From Mobilisporobacter senegalensis (lineage in GTDB: Bacteria > Bacillota > Clostridia > Lachnospirales > Lachnospiraceae), in assembly GCF_003752155.1 (NCBI RefSeq), contig NZ_RJVG01000002.1, forward strand, positions 124,001 to 188,000: a DNA stretch of 64,000 bases. Direction: 5' to 3'. Of this stretch, positions 9,225 through 18,887 are shown one piece after another. The stretch's first letter is position 1, and the number at the start of each line of letters is the position of its first letter. The position numbers and the translations under genes were made by a program. The notes under the pieces are model-generated. The model was not told the origin of the DNA. It saw only the letters and a program-made list of their open reading frames with translations, and made no database searches.

Positions 9225-10649
9225 ATGAAAGAAAAGCGTATTTTAGCATTTGACTTCGGTGGTTCCAGTGGTAGAGCAATGATTGGAATATTTAATGGAG
9301 AAAAAATAACTTTAGAGGAAGTACATCGTTTTTCAAATGATCCGGTTATTGTGGGAAACACAATGTACTGGGATATTTTAAGATTATTTCATGAAATTAA
9401 ACAAGGATTGATTAAGGCAAATCATTCAGGTGGTTTTGATAGTGTTGGCATCGATACCTGGGGAGTTGATTTTGGACTTCTTGATAAACAAGGCAATCTC
9501 CTTGAGAATCCAATTCATTACCGGGATAGCAGAACACAAGGTATGTTAGAGGAAAGTTTAAAATTAATACCCCAGGATGAATTTTATAAAATTACCGGCA
9601 ATCAGTTTATGGAAATAAATACAGCATTTCAATTATTGTCTTTACATATACATAGACCGGATATATTGGACAGAGCTGAAACGATGCTTTTAACTCCGGA
9701 TTTATTTAATTATTTTTTAAGTGGTGTTAAAAGTACGGAATACTCCATAGCATCTACTACACAACTTTTAGATGCCCAAAAAAGAGAATGGTCTGAGAAA
9801 GTAATATCTTCTTTGGGACTTCCCAAGAAGATATTTACCAAAATAGTCCCAAGTGGAACTATCATAGGTCAGATCCGGGATGAAATCTGCGAGGAAATTG
9901 GAGTAGGAAAGGCTGACATTATATCTGTGGCAGCCCATGATACCCAAAGTGCACTTGTTGCAGTACCAGCGAAAGATGAAGATTTCTTATTCATTAGTTG
10001 TGGTACGTGGTCTCTCGTGGGAACAGAATTGAATGAGCCATTGATTAATAAAAAATCTGCGAAATATAATATAACTAATGAAGGTGGTTATGGGAATAAG
10101 GCTACATTTTTAAAAAATATTATTGGTTTATGGTTGATACAGGAAAGCCGCAGGCAATGGATTCGTGAAGGGAAAGAATATAGCTTTAAAGAACTGGAGG
10201 ACATGGCGAATAAAACCCAGTCATCAGGAAGTATCATTGATCCGGATGCACCTGAATTCGTACCACCGGGAAACATACCTGAGAGAATAAAAGAATATTG
10301 CAGAAGGACGGGGCAAAAAGTACCGGAATCAATTGGTGAGATTGTCCGATGTATTAATGAAAGTCTGGCATTAAAATATAAACAGTCTATTGAAGAAATT
10401 GAAGAGTGCACACATAAAACTTATGACACGATTTATATCGTAGGCGGCGGAACACAAAGTGAGCTGCTTTGTCAGCTGACAGCTGATATTTGTAACAGGA
10501 CCGTTATTGCCGGACCAGTAGAAGCAACTGTACTTGGAAATATTGCAACACAATTAATTGCCTTAGGAGAAATTGGTCATATAGCAAGGGCAAAAGAAGT
10601 CATTATGGCTTCCACAGAACTTAAGACATATGTTCCAAAAGTGAAATAG
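9225..10649 (+). CDS. rhaB: Rhamnulokinase
   Basis: FGGY-family sugar kinase of 474 aa that phosphorylates L-rhamnulose to L-rhamnulose 1-phosphate. It opens with the phosphate-binding motif AFDFGGSSGRAM (RhaB has D-x-G-x-S-S-G-R here) and carries the GIDTWGVDFGLLD substrate segment, AAHDTQSALVAVP and CGTWSLVG. Near the C-terminus is the adenosine-site motif IVGGGTQSELLCQL. The length is normal for the family. No rhaA, rhaD or rhamnose transporter is adjacent, so this is an isolated pathway gene. A second chemoreceptor follows 56 bp downstream. A related FGGY specificity such as fuculose is less likely. Confidence 0.9.
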   Translation: MKEKRILAFDFGGSSGRAMIGIFNGEKITLEEVHRFSNDPVIVGNTMYWDILRLFHEIKQGLIKANHSGGFDSVGIDTWGVDFGLLDKQGNLLENPIHYRDSRTQGMLEESLKLIPQDEFYKITGNQFMEINTAFQLLSLHIHRPDILDRAETMLLTPDLFNYFLSGVKSTEYSIASTTQLLDAQKREWSEKVISSLGLPKKIFTKIVPSGTIIGQIRDEICEEIGVGKADIISVAAHDTQSALVAVPAKDEDFLFISCGTWSLVGTELNEPLINKKSAKYNITNEGGYGNKATFLKNIIGLWLIQESRRQWIREGKEYSFKELEDMANKTQSSGSIIDPDAPEFVPPGNIPERIKEYCRRTGQKVPESIGEIVRCINESLALKYKQSIEEIEECTHKTYDTIYIVGGGTQSELLCQLTADICNRTVIAGPVEATVLGNIATQLIALGEIGHIARAKEVIMASTELKTYVPKVK

Positions 10650-10705
10650 AGGGGTTTCATAGACTAAAAATTCAGAGACAATAAGAATGTGAAGAGGGGT
10701 ATAAT

Positions 10706-12829
10706 ATGAAGATGAGATTAAAAAAAACAAAGGACAAAAGTAAAGTCTTTCCTAAAATCAAGAAGAATGGTTCTAAAAAGAATTTTAAAGAAACTTTTAA
10801 ATTTGCCAGTATTCGGATAGAATTGATTGGTTCATTTTTAATACCAGTCATTCTTATTATAGCTTTAGGTATTGTTTCTTACACAAAAGCATCCGATGGT
10901 ATGATCAGTAATTTTGAAAATTCAAGTTTAATGACACTTGATATGATGAGTGAATATTATGAATTGGGATTCAAAGGAGTAACAAGCAATGCAGTACAAT
11001 TAAATAACAGTGAAACATTGCAGGATTATTATTCCGGTGATTTTAAGAATAATTCCATGGCAGAAGAGAATCAGTATAAAACAGGTAAAAATATGGTTGT
11101 AACCGCTGCAGTATCAGAGGAATTTATAAATGATATTTATGTGATCGGTTCCTATGGAAAGTCGATGTCAGCGAATTCTAATTTTAAATCGGCCATATAT
11201 AAGGAATTTATTGATTCCACGGAAGGAAAAACTTTTATGGAATTAAACCAGGGAGAAATCTGGTTAGGTGAACATAAGAGTATTGATGCAAGTGTTACTA
11301 AAACATCGAAAGATTACTTCATGTCATTAGTTCGCAGGTTCTCTGTGACAGGAAAAGAACTTGGCTATATAGTTATAGATATCAGTAATGATGCAATATT
11401 AAAATTATTGGATAAAACAGATTTCGGTCAAGGAAGTATCAGTGGTGTAATTACTCAGGATGGAAAAGAAGTATTAAAAGGTAATTATCCACAGGAGTAT
11501 TCTTTTGCAAGCCAGAGTTTTTATATTGAAGCACAGAAAAGCGCTGACACAAGTGGTCTTGAGTATGTAAAATTTAATAATAAGAGTTATCTGTTTATTT
11601 TTAAGAAGATGGAAACTGGCAATACTATGATCTGCTCTTTAATTCCTGAAACAGAAGTATTAAAACAAGCGGAATCTGTAAAAATAATTACGCTGATACT
11701 GGTAGCATTAGGGGTTATTATTGCTCTGGGAATCGGTACTTTCATGGCCTCAGGAATCAGCAGGACAATTAAGATGGCAAACGAAAAACTTAAGTTAGTT
11801 GCTGATGGAGATCTTACGGTAGACATTAAGATTAAGAGAAAAGATGAATTTAATATCTTGGGAAAGAGTATTAATAATATGTTCTCCAGTATGAAAATCC
11901 TGATCAATAAAATGATCAGTGTAAGCAATACTACCACGAATTCTGCAAATGAAGTATCGGAAGCATCGGGTACATTGTTAAAAACTTCTGAAAATATTGC
12001 AATGGCAGTTGCAGATATTGAAGAAGGGGTACATCAGCAGGCCAATGATGCAGAAAACTGTTTAATTCAAATGTCAGGGCTTGCACAGCAGATTAACAGT
12101 GTTTATGAGAATACCAATGAAATCGGAGAAAGTGCCAATAATACAAGAAAAAGTGTGAATGATGGAATCATTATCATAGATACTTTAAGTGCAAATGCAA
12201 AAGATACCTCTAATATTACCCAATTAGTAATTAAAAACATTCAGGAATTAAATATAGAATCAAAAGCAATTGCAGGAATTATTGGCTCTATTAATGATAT
12301 TGCAGAACAAACGAATTTATTGTCACTAAATGCTTCCATTGAAGCAGCCAGAGCAGGAGAAGCTGGACGTGGATTTGCCGTTGTTGCTGATGAGATCAGA
12401 AAATTAGCAGTACAGTCTGCCCAGGCTGCATCACAGATCGGAACGATTATAGAACAAATTGGGAATAAGACCGGCAAGACCGTAGAAGCAGCAAAGCAGG
12501 CAGGGGAAATCGTTGGAAAACAGGAGAATACTTTGGCAGATACAATTACTGTATTCCAGGTGATTAATAAACAGGTCGAAAAATTAACAGGTAATTTATC
12601 TGAAATATCTAAGGGTATCGAAAAGATAGAACAAGCGAAAAATGATACTTTAGGTGCGGTAGAAAGTATTTCAGCCACATCGGAAGAAACTGCCGCAGCT
12701 TCTACACAACTTGGAATTTCTGCAGAAAGCCAGTTAAAGGCAGTGGAAATGCTGAACCTGGCAGCTGTAAGGCTTAGTGAAGATGCCAATAATCTTCAGG
12801 AAACGGCTAACATATTTAAGATTCATTAA
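10706..12829 (+). CDS. Methyl-accepting chemotaxis protein, membrane type
   Basis: Chemoreceptor of 707 aa with a lysine-rich cytoplasmic N-terminus of about 40 residues. Membrane segments lie at about 45-66 and 330-352, with an extracellular sensor of about 260 residues between them. HAMP and the signalling domain follow, with tip [27 protein letters not shown]. The tail [21 protein letters not shown] resembles the relic at 53.2 kb. It lies 56 bp downstream of rhaB in the same direction with no obvious terminator between, so the two may be co-transcribed. Rhamnose or a related sugar is a possible attractant (inference). Confidence 0.95.
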   Translation: MKMRLKKTKDKSKVFPKIKKNGSKKNFKETFKFASIRIELIGSFLIPVILIIALGIVSYTKASDGMISNFENSSLMTLDMMSEYYELGFKGVTSNAVQLNNSETLQDYYSGDFKNNSMAEENQYKTGKNMVVTAAVSEEFINDIYVIGSYGKSMSANSNFKSAIYKEFIDSTEGKTFMELNQGEIWLGEHKSIDASVTKTSKDYFMSLVRRFSVTGKELGYIVIDISNDAILKLLDKTDFGQGSISGVITQDGKEVLKGNYPQEYSFASQSFYIEAQKSADTSGLEYVKFNNKSYLFIFKKMETGNTMICSLIPETEVLKQAESVKIITLILVALGVIIALGIGTFMASGISRTIKMANEKLKLVADGDLTVDIKIKRKDEFNILGKSINNMFSSMKILINKMISVSNTTTNSANEVSEASGTLLKTSENIAMAVADIEEGVHQQANDAENCLIQMSGLAQQINSVYENTNEIGESANNTRKSVNDGIIIIDTLSANAKDTSNITQLVIKNIQELNIESKAIAGIIGSINDIAEQTNLLSLNASIEAARAGEAGRGFAVVADEIRKLAVQSAQAASQIGTIIEQIGNKTGKTVEAAKQAGEIVGKQENTLADTITVFQVINKQVEKLTGNLSEISKGIEKIEQAKNDTLGAVESISATSEETAAASTQLGISAESQLKAVEMLNLAAVRLSEDANNLQETANIFKIH

Positions 12830-12854
12830 GGTTTATGATTTGAATTTACAAGGT

Positions 12855-12952
12855 ACTGTTTGAAAGAAATGTTGTTGATGTTATATGCCGGAGGCGAACA
12901 AGAAATGTACGTTTATGGCATATAATATCGATCATGTGTACTTTCAGGCAGT
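12855..12952. other. Structured intergenic element with nested inverted repeats
   Basis: An outer 12-bp stem (ACTGTTTGAAAG, 12855-12866, with CTTTCAGGCAGT, 12941-12952, two G-U pairs) encloses a 9-bp inner stem (TTATATGCC, 12881-12889, with GGCATATAA, 12917-12925). No T run follows, so it is not an ordinary terminator. It starts 26 nt after the chemoreceptor stop. I recognise no known RNA family in it. Confidence 0.45.
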
Positions 12953-13052
12953 GCATTGACCTGGCAATCCGGAACTTTATTCTGTCAGATAATACTTAAA
13001 ATGACTGGATATCCAAAATAAATCTTATATTTTACAGTATTTGATAAATGCA

Positions 13053-13084
13053 TTGACGAAGAAAATAAATTGTGTTAGTATAAT
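13053..13084 (+). promoter_or_regulatory. Sigma-A-type promoter for leader and soluble chemoreceptor
   Basis: TTGACG (13053-13058) and TAGTAT (13076-13081) are 17 bp apart, with an overlapping TATAAT at 13079-13084. The predicted start, near 13090, precedes a roughly 125-nt leader that ends in a terminator hairpin before the gene at 13289. Confidence 0.55.
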
Positions 13085-13157
13085 TTCATAGAAAAGTTGT
13101 TTATTATGCCTATTATAATTGTCTAAAAATATACTAAGGTATAGTTACTATGTACTT

Positions 13158-13214
13158 AAAACCAACTTTAATAAGATAGTTCTTTGACTATTTTGATAAA
13201 GGGTGGTTTTTTTT
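13158..13214 (+). terminator. Terminator hairpin inside the leader (attenuator or sRNA end)
   Basis: AAAACC (13158-13163) pairs with GGTTTT, CTTTA (13166-13170) with TAAAG (13197-13201), and inner ATAGT (13176-13180) with ACTAT (13187-13191). Eight T residues follow (13207-13214). It lies between a promoter and the chemoreceptor gene at 13289, so it either attenuates that gene or ends a short RNA. Confidence 0.6.
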
Positions 13215-13288
13215 GGAAAGATATAATATTGAACTGGGAGATAGTAATATGCTTTAATATTGCATAGTACAAAAGGAAGGATGAAATT

Positions 13289-14149
13289 ATGGGAGATAAT
13301 AGAATGAGTCAAGATAAGAATTTTAAAGAGAGTCTAATTCAGATTATGAATACGACAGATTCTGTTGCCAAAAAAGCTGCTGAAGATGCAGGTACAATGG
13401 AAGGATTAACTTATATCCTGGAAGATAGTGTGCAGCAGATGAAAGAAGTCGCGTCAGCGAGTAGTAATATGAAGGAATCTTCCAAGTCCACAGATCAAGT
13501 TGTATCCGATGGATTCCAGATAGTAGAGAAATTATCTGAAGAGATGACAGATGTAAATGATAAGATGCTTCATACAGTGGATTCCATGCATGATCTCAGT
13601 GATCAAAGTACGAAAATATTTGATATCTTAACAACTTTAAATAAAATTACAAGTAAGACGAATCTATTATCATTAAATGCTTCCATTGAAGCAGCCAGAG
13701 CCGGGGCAAATGGACGAGGCTTTGCAGTTGTGGCTGAAGAAATAAGAAAACTTGCTGAAAATTCTAAGAATTTTACTAACCAGATCAATGAAATATTAGG
13801 GGAAATATTAGGCAAGATCAATGGAGTGACAGAAGAAGTTCTGGCGCAGAAAAGGATTGTTGAAGACTGCAAGAATAATACAGATTCTGTAAGTAATCTA
13901 TTTGACAATATTCGTGAGAATGTATCAACCGTAACAGAACAAACAGAATATGTGAATGAACAAGCTTCTTTATTAAGTATGGCTTTCGAAAATACATTAG
14001 ATGAATTCAGAGGAATCAGCGAAAGTTTTATAAATACTGCTAAGAGTATGGAAGATGTGGCAAATCATATTAAAGAGATAGATGAAAAAACAGAAGATGC
14101 AGTATCATTAGAGTTAGAAGAAGATTTTAATGAAGAAGTAAATATTTAA
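13289..14149 (+). CDS. Soluble methyl-accepting chemotaxis protein
   Basis: A chemoreceptor-type signalling protein of 286 aa with no membrane segment, signal peptide, HAMP or recognisable ligand domain. It consists almost entirely of the coiled-coil signalling region, with tip [24 protein letters not shown] near residues 123-146. It should join CheA/CheW arrays in the cytoplasm. The first 40 residues are not recognisable as a sensor domain. The start is supported by AAGGAAGG 8 nt upstream. The gene is monocistronic: a promoter and terminator-containing leader precede it and a terminator follows 5 bp after its stop. Confidence 0.92.
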   Translation: MGDNRMSQDKNFKESLIQIMNTTDSVAKKAAEDAGTMEGLTYILEDSVQQMKEVASASSNMKESSKSTDQVVSDGFQIVEKLSEEMTDVNDKMLHTVDSMHDLSDQSTKIFDILTTLNKITSKTNLLSLNASIEAARAGANGRGFAVVAEEIRKLAENSKNFTNQINEILGEILGKINGVTEEVLAQKRIVEDCKNNTDSVSNLFDNIRENVSTVTEQTEYVNEQASLLSMAFENTLDEFRGISESFINTAKSMEDVANHIKEIDEKTEDAVSLELEEDFNEEVNI

Positions 14150-14153
14150 TTAT

Positions 14154-14189
14154 AAAGATCTGAATTCTTGATGGATTCAGATCTTTTTT
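14154..14189 (+). terminator. Intrinsic terminator after soluble chemoreceptor
   Basis: A 12-bp stem (AAAGATCTGAAT, 14154-14165, with ATTCAGATCTTT, 14175-14186) has a 9-nt loop and continues into T residues. Confidence 0.9.
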
Positions 14190-14268
14190 AGTTAAAAAAT
14201 TAGTTTTATGCAGAAACATTTTTCAATTACTAAATAATTTATAGTAGAGAGGAATGGAGGTGATTAGT

Positions 14269-14892
14269 ATGAGTAAATATCTTATAGCAGTTGATAGTGG
14301 GCATGGAATGCAGACGGCAGGGAAAAGGACACCGGCAATTCCAAAAGTATGGTTTGGCAAAAAAAAGGGGAGTATTATCCATGAAAAAGAATTTAACAAA
14401 CCAACAGCTGAATTCCTGATAGAAGCCCTAAAACGTTGTGGGTTTGATACGATTAATGTATCGCCCGGAACGGTAGATATCTCATTAAAGGAACGTTATA
14501 CTAAGGCAAACAATGTGAATGCAGATATTTTTGTTTCCAAACATTATAATTCTCAGGATAATAAATGGGGAGATGAAAATGGAATTGAAACGATTATCTC
14601 TCAGTATGCCAGTGATAAAACAAAACGATTAGCAAAGCTTGTTCAAAAAGAACTGGTAAAGGCGCATAAGCGAAGGGATCGGGGAGTTAAAACAGATATT
14701 GAAAGCTCTGGGTTTAATATTGCAGTATTAAGAAATACTAAAATGCCAGCGATTTTGACGGAGAGTGGTTTTATGGATAATTTAGAAGAAGCAAAAACAA
14801 TGTTGGATCCCGCCTTCCAGAAGAAAGACGCGGAAGCAACCTGCGTTGCTATATGTAAATATTTTAATGTAAAATATGTGAAGCCATTATAA
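14269..14892 (+). CDS. N-acetylmuramoyl-L-alanine amidase (Amidase_3)
   Basis: Zinc amidase of 207 aa that cleaves the bond between N-acetylmuramic acid and L-alanine in peptidoglycan. The ATG at 14269 has GGAGGTG directly upstream; the ATG at 14254 overlaps that site. Likely zinc ligands are His12 in DSGHG, a Glu in HEKEFN (39 or 41) and His92 in SKHYN, with catalytic Glu165 in LTESGF. It is a bare catalytic domain with no signal peptide or wall-binding repeats. That resembles phage endolysins and sporulation amidases, so export or release must occur by another route. No other phage gene is nearby. Confidence 0.9.
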   Translation: MSKYLIAVDSGHGMQTAGKRTPAIPKVWFGKKKGSIIHEKEFNKPTAEFLIEALKRCGFDTINVSPGTVDISLKERYTKANNVNADIFVSKHYNSQDNKWGDENGIETIISQYASDKTKRLAKLVQKELVKAHKRRDRGVKTDIESSGFNIAVLRNTKMPAILTESGFMDNLEEAKTMLDPAFQKKDAEATCVAICKYFNVKYVKPL

Positions 14893-14967
14893 ATTATATT
14901 GAGTTAAACTTTAATCCTACTTTGTATCTATAGCAACGTATATCTTGCTTATATTGAATAATAATAT

Positions 14968-15020
14968 ATCATGAACAAGTTCATGATCTTGTTACATTCG
15001 CCAAATGCTTTGCGCTTGGC
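14968..15020 (-). repeat. Composite repeat: palindrome plus hairpin, copy 1
   Basis: The palindromic 20-mer at 14968-14987 (arms ATCATGAAC and GTTCATGAT, centre AA) recurs exactly, in reverse complement, at 38807-38826. A hairpin lies 12 bp away (GCCAAATGC, 15000-15008, with GCGCTTGGC, 15012-15020). The other copy also has a hairpin on the same relative side. It may additionally act as a terminator for the amidase gene. Confidence 0.6.
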
Positions 15021-15079
15021 TCATTATTTTCATTATATCATATCGATATAATTATTTATAAATTAATTCAATGAAACTA

Positions 15080-15133
15080 TTGACGAATTTAAAAATTACG
15101 TTTATTATAAGTATATACCCCACAGGGGTGGGG
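15080..15133 (+). promoter_or_regulatory. copA promoter with CsoR-like copper operator
   Basis: TTGACG (15080-15085) and TATTAT (15103-15108) have 17-bp spacing. Immediately downstream, the G/C-rich inverted repeat ATACCCCACAGGGGTGGGG (15115-15133) stands out in AT-rich DNA. It matches the usual form of CsoR operators (A/T-flanked C-tract and G-tract) before copper-export genes. No csoR gene is in the window. Confidence 0.7.
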
Positions 15134-15167
15134 ATGAACAAGGTAAAATATGACAAGGAGGATTAAG

Positions 15168-17615
15168 ATGACTCAGAAATCTTTTAAGATAGAGGGAATG
15201 ACTTGTGCAGCTTGTGCGAAAACAGTAGAGAGAGTTACGAAAAAGCTGTCAGGTGTTTCAGAATCCAATGTAAATCTGGCTACAGAGAAATTAAAAATAG
15301 ATTTTGATGAAGCAATTATTTCTACTGTAGATATACAGGCGGCAATTGAAAAGGCGGGGTATAAAGCACTGACAGATGCGGCAAATCGTACAATGAAGAT
15401 AGAAGGAATGACTTGTGCGTCTTGCGCGAAAGCAGTGGAAAGGGCCACCAGAAAGATAAATGGCGTAGTAGAATCCAGTGTGAATTTAGCTACAGAAAAA
15501 TTAAATATCAGTTATGATCCTGCATTAGTGAAAATCTCTGATATTAAGCATGCTATCGAGAAAGCCGGATATAAAGCAATCGAGGAAGATACTACAGTAG
15601 ATACAGACAGAGAAAGAAAAGAAAAAGAGATTAAGGTATTATGGAGAAGATTTGTAATATCTGCAATATTTACAATACCATTACTATATATGGCAATGGG
15701 ACATATGCTGGGATTTCCACTTCCGGATATTTTACATCCAGAGATGTATCCTGCGAACTTTGCCTTGCTGCAGGTTCTTTTGGTAGTTCCATCTATGATA
15801 GCCGGATATAAATTTTATACAGTTGGATTCTCTTCTTTATTTAGAAGAAGTCCCAATATGGATTCGTTAATTGCAATCGGTACATCTGCAGCATTTCTTT
15901 ATGGGATTTATGCGATTATTGAGATATTTAACGGTAAATTCCACTATGTAGATGATTTATATTTTGAAGCAGCAGGTACTATTATAACGCTTATTATGCT
16001 CGGTAAATATCTGGAAGCAGTAACAAAAGGGAAAACGTCAGAAGCTATTAAGAAATTAATGGGTCTTGCTCCTAAAACTGCAATTGTAGTTAAAGATGGT
16101 AAAGAAATGGAGATCTCTATCGATGATGTGGAAGTTGGAGACATTCTTGTTGTAAAACCAGGAGAGAAAATGCCCGTTGATGGTGAAGTAGTAGAAGGAA
16201 CAACTTCAGTGGATGAATCCATGTTAACAGGTGAAAGTATTCCTGTAGAAAAAAATATGGGAGACCTAATTATTGGTGCAAGTATTAATAAAAATGGAAG
16301 CATTAAATATAAGGCAACAAAAGTTGGGAAAGATACTGCATTAGCTCAAATTATTAAATTAGTAGAAGATGCACAAGGATCTAAAGCTCCAATTGCAAAA
16401 CTTGCAGATATTATATCCGGATACTTCGTTCCAATCGTTATTATTTTAGCTGTCATTTCAGCTTTGGGGTGGTTCTTTATCGGCGGTGAATCCACAGTAT
16501 TTGCACTTACTATATTTATCTCAGTATTAGTTATTGCCTGCCCTTGTGCTCTCGGTCTGGCAACACCTACTGCAATTATGGTTGGTACCGGTAAAGGAGC
16601 AGAACATGGTGTGCTGATTAAGAGTGGTGTAGCCCTTGAATCTGCACATAAAGTTCAGACTATTGTATTTGATAAGACTGGAACTATAACGGAAGGGAAA
16701 CCTAAGGTTACTGATATTGTAGTAGCAAATGGAATTACAGAAACAGATTTGTTGCAACTTGCAGCATCAGCAGAAAAAGGTTCAGAGCATCCTCTTGGTG
16801 AGGCGATCGTAAAAGGAGCAGAAGAAAAAGGCTTAGAGTTTAAAAAGCTCGATTCTTTTAAAGCAATTCCAGGACATGGAATTGAGGTAGAAATTGAAAA
16901 CAAAGAGATTTTAGCAGGAAATAGAAAGCTGATGAATGAACGTAATATTTCATTGGAAGACCTTGAAACAACTTCAGACAGATTGGCAAGTGAAGGCAAG
17001 ACACCTATGTATATTGCAATTGATAATAAAATTGCAGGAATTGTGGCGGTTGCAGATACAGTAAAAGAAAACAGTAAGAAAGCAATTGAAAGATTGCATC
17101 ATATGGGCATTCAGGTTGCTATGATAACAGGTGATAACAAGAGAACCGCAGAGGCAATTGCAAAGCAAGTGGGTATTGATAGAATTTTAGCAGAAGTTCT
17201 GCCACAGGATAAAGCGAATGAAGTGAAAAAGCTTCAAGGAGAAGGTAAGAAGGTCGCAATGGTAGGAGATGGTATTAATGATGCCCCAGCATTAGCTCAG
17301 GCAGATATTGGTATAGCCATAGGATCAGGAACAGATGTTGCTATGGAATCTGCAGATATCGTTCTTATGAGAAGTGATTTAATGGACGTTCCAACTGCGA
17401 TTCAATTATCAAAGAGTACCATTACTAATATTAAGGAGAATCTTTTCTGGGCATTTGGTTACAATACCCTGGGTATACCAGTTGCCATGGGATTACTTCA
17501 TGTTTTTGGAGGTCCATTATTAAATCCAATGATAGCGGCAGCTGCAATGAGCTTAAGTTCAGTGTCCGTATTAACCAATGCTCTTAGACTTAAGAGATTT
17601 AAACCGGCAAAGTAA
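15168..17615 (+). CDS. copA: Copper-exporting P1B-type ATPase
   Basis: Cu(I)-exporting P-type ATPase of 815 aa in the membrane. The start at 15168 follows AAGGAGG; an upstream ATG at 15150 has no such site. It has two N-terminal HMA domains with GMTCAAC (Cys13, Cys16) and GMTCASC (Cys83, Cys86). The actuator carries TGES, the membrane copper site is CPC (Cys458, Cys460), the phosphorylation motif is DKTGT (Asp502), the nucleotide domain has SEHPLGEAI and the hinge is GDGINDAP. CopZ follows 97 bp later. Regulation by a CsoR-type repressor is likely from the operator. Confidence 0.97.
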   Translation: MTQKSFKIEGMTCAACAKTVERVTKKLSGVSESNVNLATEKLKIDFDEAIISTVDIQAAIEKAGYKALTDAANRTMKIEGMTCASCAKAVERATRKINGVVESSVNLATEKLNISYDPALVKISDIKHAIEKAGYKAIEEDTTVDTDRERKEKEIKVLWRRFVISAIFTIPLLYMAMGHMLGFPLPDILHPEMYPANFALLQVLLVVPSMIAGYKFYTVGFSSLFRRSPNMDSLIAIGTSAAFLYGIYAIIEIFNGKFHYVDDLYFEAAGTIITLIMLGKYLEAVTKGKTSEAIKKLMGLAPKTAIVVKDGKEMEISIDDVEVGDILVVKPGEKMPVDGEVVEGTTSVDESMLTGESIPVEKNMGDLIIGASINKNGSIKYKATKVGKDTALAQIIKLVEDAQGSKAPIAKLADIISGYFVPIVIILAVISALGWFFIGGESTVFALTIFISVLVIACPCALGLATPTAIMVGTGKGAEHGVLIKSGVALESAHKVQTIVFDKTGTITEGKPKVTDIVVANGITETDLLQLAASAEKGSEHPLGEAIVKGAEEKGLEFKKLDSFKAIPGHGIEVEIENKEILAGNRKLMNERNISLEDLETTSDRLASEGKTPMYIAIDNKIAGIVAVADTVKENSKKAIERLHHMGIQVAMITGDNKRTAEAIAKQVGIDRILAEVLPQDKANEVKKLQGEGKKVAMVGDGINDAPALAQADIGIAIGSGTDVAMESADIVLMRSDLMDVPTAIQLSKSTITNIKENLFWAFGYNTLGIPVAMGLLHVFGGPLLNPMIAAAAMSLSSVSVLTNALRLKRFKPAK

Positions 17616-17712
17616 TGAGTGAGTTATAAGAGATTTTGATTCTCTATCACAAAAATAAAAAATACTATATAATTATAAATAAATTTATAATTAATCATTT
17701 AGGAGGAAATAT

Positions 17713-17928
17713 ATGACTAAGAAAATATCAATTGAAGGAATGAGCTGTAGTCACTGTGTAAACCATGTGAAAGAATCTTTGGAAGAACTAAATGGAGTAA
17801 CTAAGGTTGATGTTGATTTAGATACTAAGTCAGCAGTGCTTGAATCTTCTGAGGATATCAAAGATGAAGATATTAAATCAGCAATTGATGAAGTTGGTTA
17901 TGAAGTCGTAGAAATACAGGTTATTTAA
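17713..17928 (+). CDS. copZ: Copper chaperone, HMA domain
   Basis: Single HMA-domain protein of 71 aa that delivers Cu(I) to CopA in the cytoplasm. The metal site is GMSCSHC (Cys12, Cys15), followed by the normal beta-alpha-beta-beta-alpha-beta layout. AGGAGG stands 7 nt before the ATG. Its place behind copA and in front of a strong terminator supports the role. The 97-bp gap from copA shows no terminator, so co-transcription is likely. Confidence 0.95.
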   Translation: MTKKISIEGMSCSHCVNHVKESLEELNGVTKVDVDLDTKSAVLESSEDIKDEDIKSAIDEVGYEVVEIQVI

Positions 17929-17933
17929 CAATT

Positions 17934-17967
17934 AAGGGGACTGTAGCTGTCATACAGTCTCCTTTTT
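17934..17967 (+). terminator. Terminator after copZ
   Basis: AGGGGACTGTA (to 17945) pairs with TACAGTCTCCTTT (from 17953) across a 7-nt loop, followed by T residues. It separates copA-copZ from the small LDCC gene, perhaps allowing partial read-through. Confidence 0.85.
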
Positions 17968-18010
17968 CAAGGAGTCATAATATTTCAAAAGAATGGTAAG
18001 AGGTGAAAGA

Positions 18011-18157
18011 ATGTTTCAAAAGATGAAGAAAGTAATTGAAAAATTCTTAGAAGATCTGGCAAGAGAAAATCAGAAGGTCTACGGCAAGGGAGGACTTGAT
18101 TGCTGTAAGATTAACAGAAATAATTCAGAGAACATGAATAATAAAAAAAATCCATAA
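18011..18157 (+). CDS. LDCC-motif small putative metal-binding protein
   Basis: A 48-aa protein preceded by an AGGTGA site 6 nt before the ATG. It is a short basic amphipathic helix (MFQKMKKVIEKFLEDLARE) followed by GGLDCCKI. The Leu-Asp-Cys-Cys motif marks a small clostridial family considered metal-binding. Its place directly after copA-copZ points to copper handling. The gene ends in an A8 tract, and the reading frame of the next small gene overlaps it. Confidence 0.75.
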   Translation: MFQKMKKVIEKFLEDLARENQKVYGKGGLDCCKINRNNSENMNNKKNP

Positions 18158-18176
18158 AATCTACATATTAATAATT

Positions 18177-18338
18177 ATGATGCTCCCATTTGTTGCGGGG
18201 TTTAGTCCGGCGGTTGCAACGGTACTTGGATTTATTGCACCTTTCATCTGTCCTTTAATGATGGGCGGCATGGTATTCATGATGTTTAAGAGTCAGAAAA
18301 AATCAAATTGCTGTGATAAGGAAAATATTATTGAATAA
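18177..18338 (+). CDS. Small Cys-containing membrane protein in copper cluster
   Basis: A 53-aa protein, mostly one hydrophobic stretch (MMLPFVAGFSPAVATVLGF, then IAPFICPLMMGGMVFMMF), ending in a charged tail with SNCCDKE. The Met-rich, Cys-Pro-containing segment and the tail Cys pair would suit copper binding. No ribosome binding site precedes the ATG, and the frame is open upstream to 18138 without a standard start codon. It may be translationally coupled to the LDCC gene 19 bp upstream or reached by frameshift at its A8 tract. I do not recognise the family. Confidence 0.55.
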   Translation: MMLPFVAGFSPAVATVLGFIAPFICPLMMGGMVFMMFKSQKKSNCCDKENIIE

Positions 18339-18483
18339 TATATATAATAAATTCAGAAGCAATTTGGATCAGACAAAAGAATGGGATAATTTCTAACATT
18401 ATATAAATAACAGTATATATTTTAAAAAAATGAAAATAATAAAAGCATCAACAAATATTAAAATATAGATTGTAGGTGTTAGA

Positions 18484-18741
18484 ATGGGAATTATAAGTTG
18501 GATTATTATTGGAGCTCTTGCAGGGTGGCTGGCAAGTATGATTACTGGAAACAATGCAAAAATGGGTGCAGGGAAAAATATCCTTGTAGGAATCGTTGGA
18601 TCATTTATCGGCGGTTTTGTCATGAACCTTATCGGAGGAGTTGGAATAACTGGCTTTAATATTTGGAGCCTGGTGGTTTCAATTATTGGATCTGTCATTC
18701 TATTGCTGATAATAAATGCTTTCAGTAAAAGAAATGTATAA
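18484..18741 (+). CDS. GlsB/YeaQ/YmgE family membrane protein
   Basis: An 85-aa hydrophobic protein with three predicted membrane helices and the family's glycine-rich signature: GIISWIIIGALAGWLAS, then KNILVGIVGSFIGGF, then a third helix near 60-80. The family (transglycosylase-associated, DUF/PF04226) is linked to stress responses but has no known biochemical activity. It stands alone between the copper genes and the AraC gene, with its own terminator 10 bp after the stop. Confidence 0.9.
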   Translation: MGIISWIIIGALAGWLASMITGNNAKMGAGKNILVGIVGSFIGGFVMNLIGGVGITGFNIWSLVVSIIGSVILLLIINAFSKRNV

Positions 18742-18750
18742 AAATGATTA

Positions 18751-18790
18751 ACATCAATCATTCCAGAGAGAATGGTTGATGTTTTTTTAT
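18751..18790 (+). terminator. Terminator after YeaQ-like gene
   Basis: ACATCAATCATTC (18751-18763) pairs with GAATGGTTGATGT (to 18781, one G-T pair) across a 6-nt loop, followed by seven T residues. Confidence 0.9.
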
Positions 18791-18887
18791 TTGTGGCTTG
18801 TCAATTTTGTTCTTCCGTGATACCATTTATTACAAGTTAGCTATTGCTAACCATGCATTCTGCCATTAATGGAAGAAAGGATTATTT

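Noticed and set aside
13085-13215. c-di-GMP riboswitch upstream of the soluble chemoreceptor
   Set aside because: Leader plus terminator layout fits, but I cannot find the conserved GEMM aptamer core.
14269-14892. Prophage endolysin as evidence of a prophage
   Set aside because: The amidase resembles endolysins, but no holin, structural, integrase or attachment sequence is nearby.
14968-15020. Insertion-sequence end or attachment site
   Set aside because: No transposase, target duplication or integrase accompanies either copy; an intergenic repeat family explains it better.
16655-16999. Long reverse-strand reading frames inside copA and the chemoreceptor genes
   Set aside because: They are antisense shadows of strongly supported genes, lack ribosome binding sites and show no family features.
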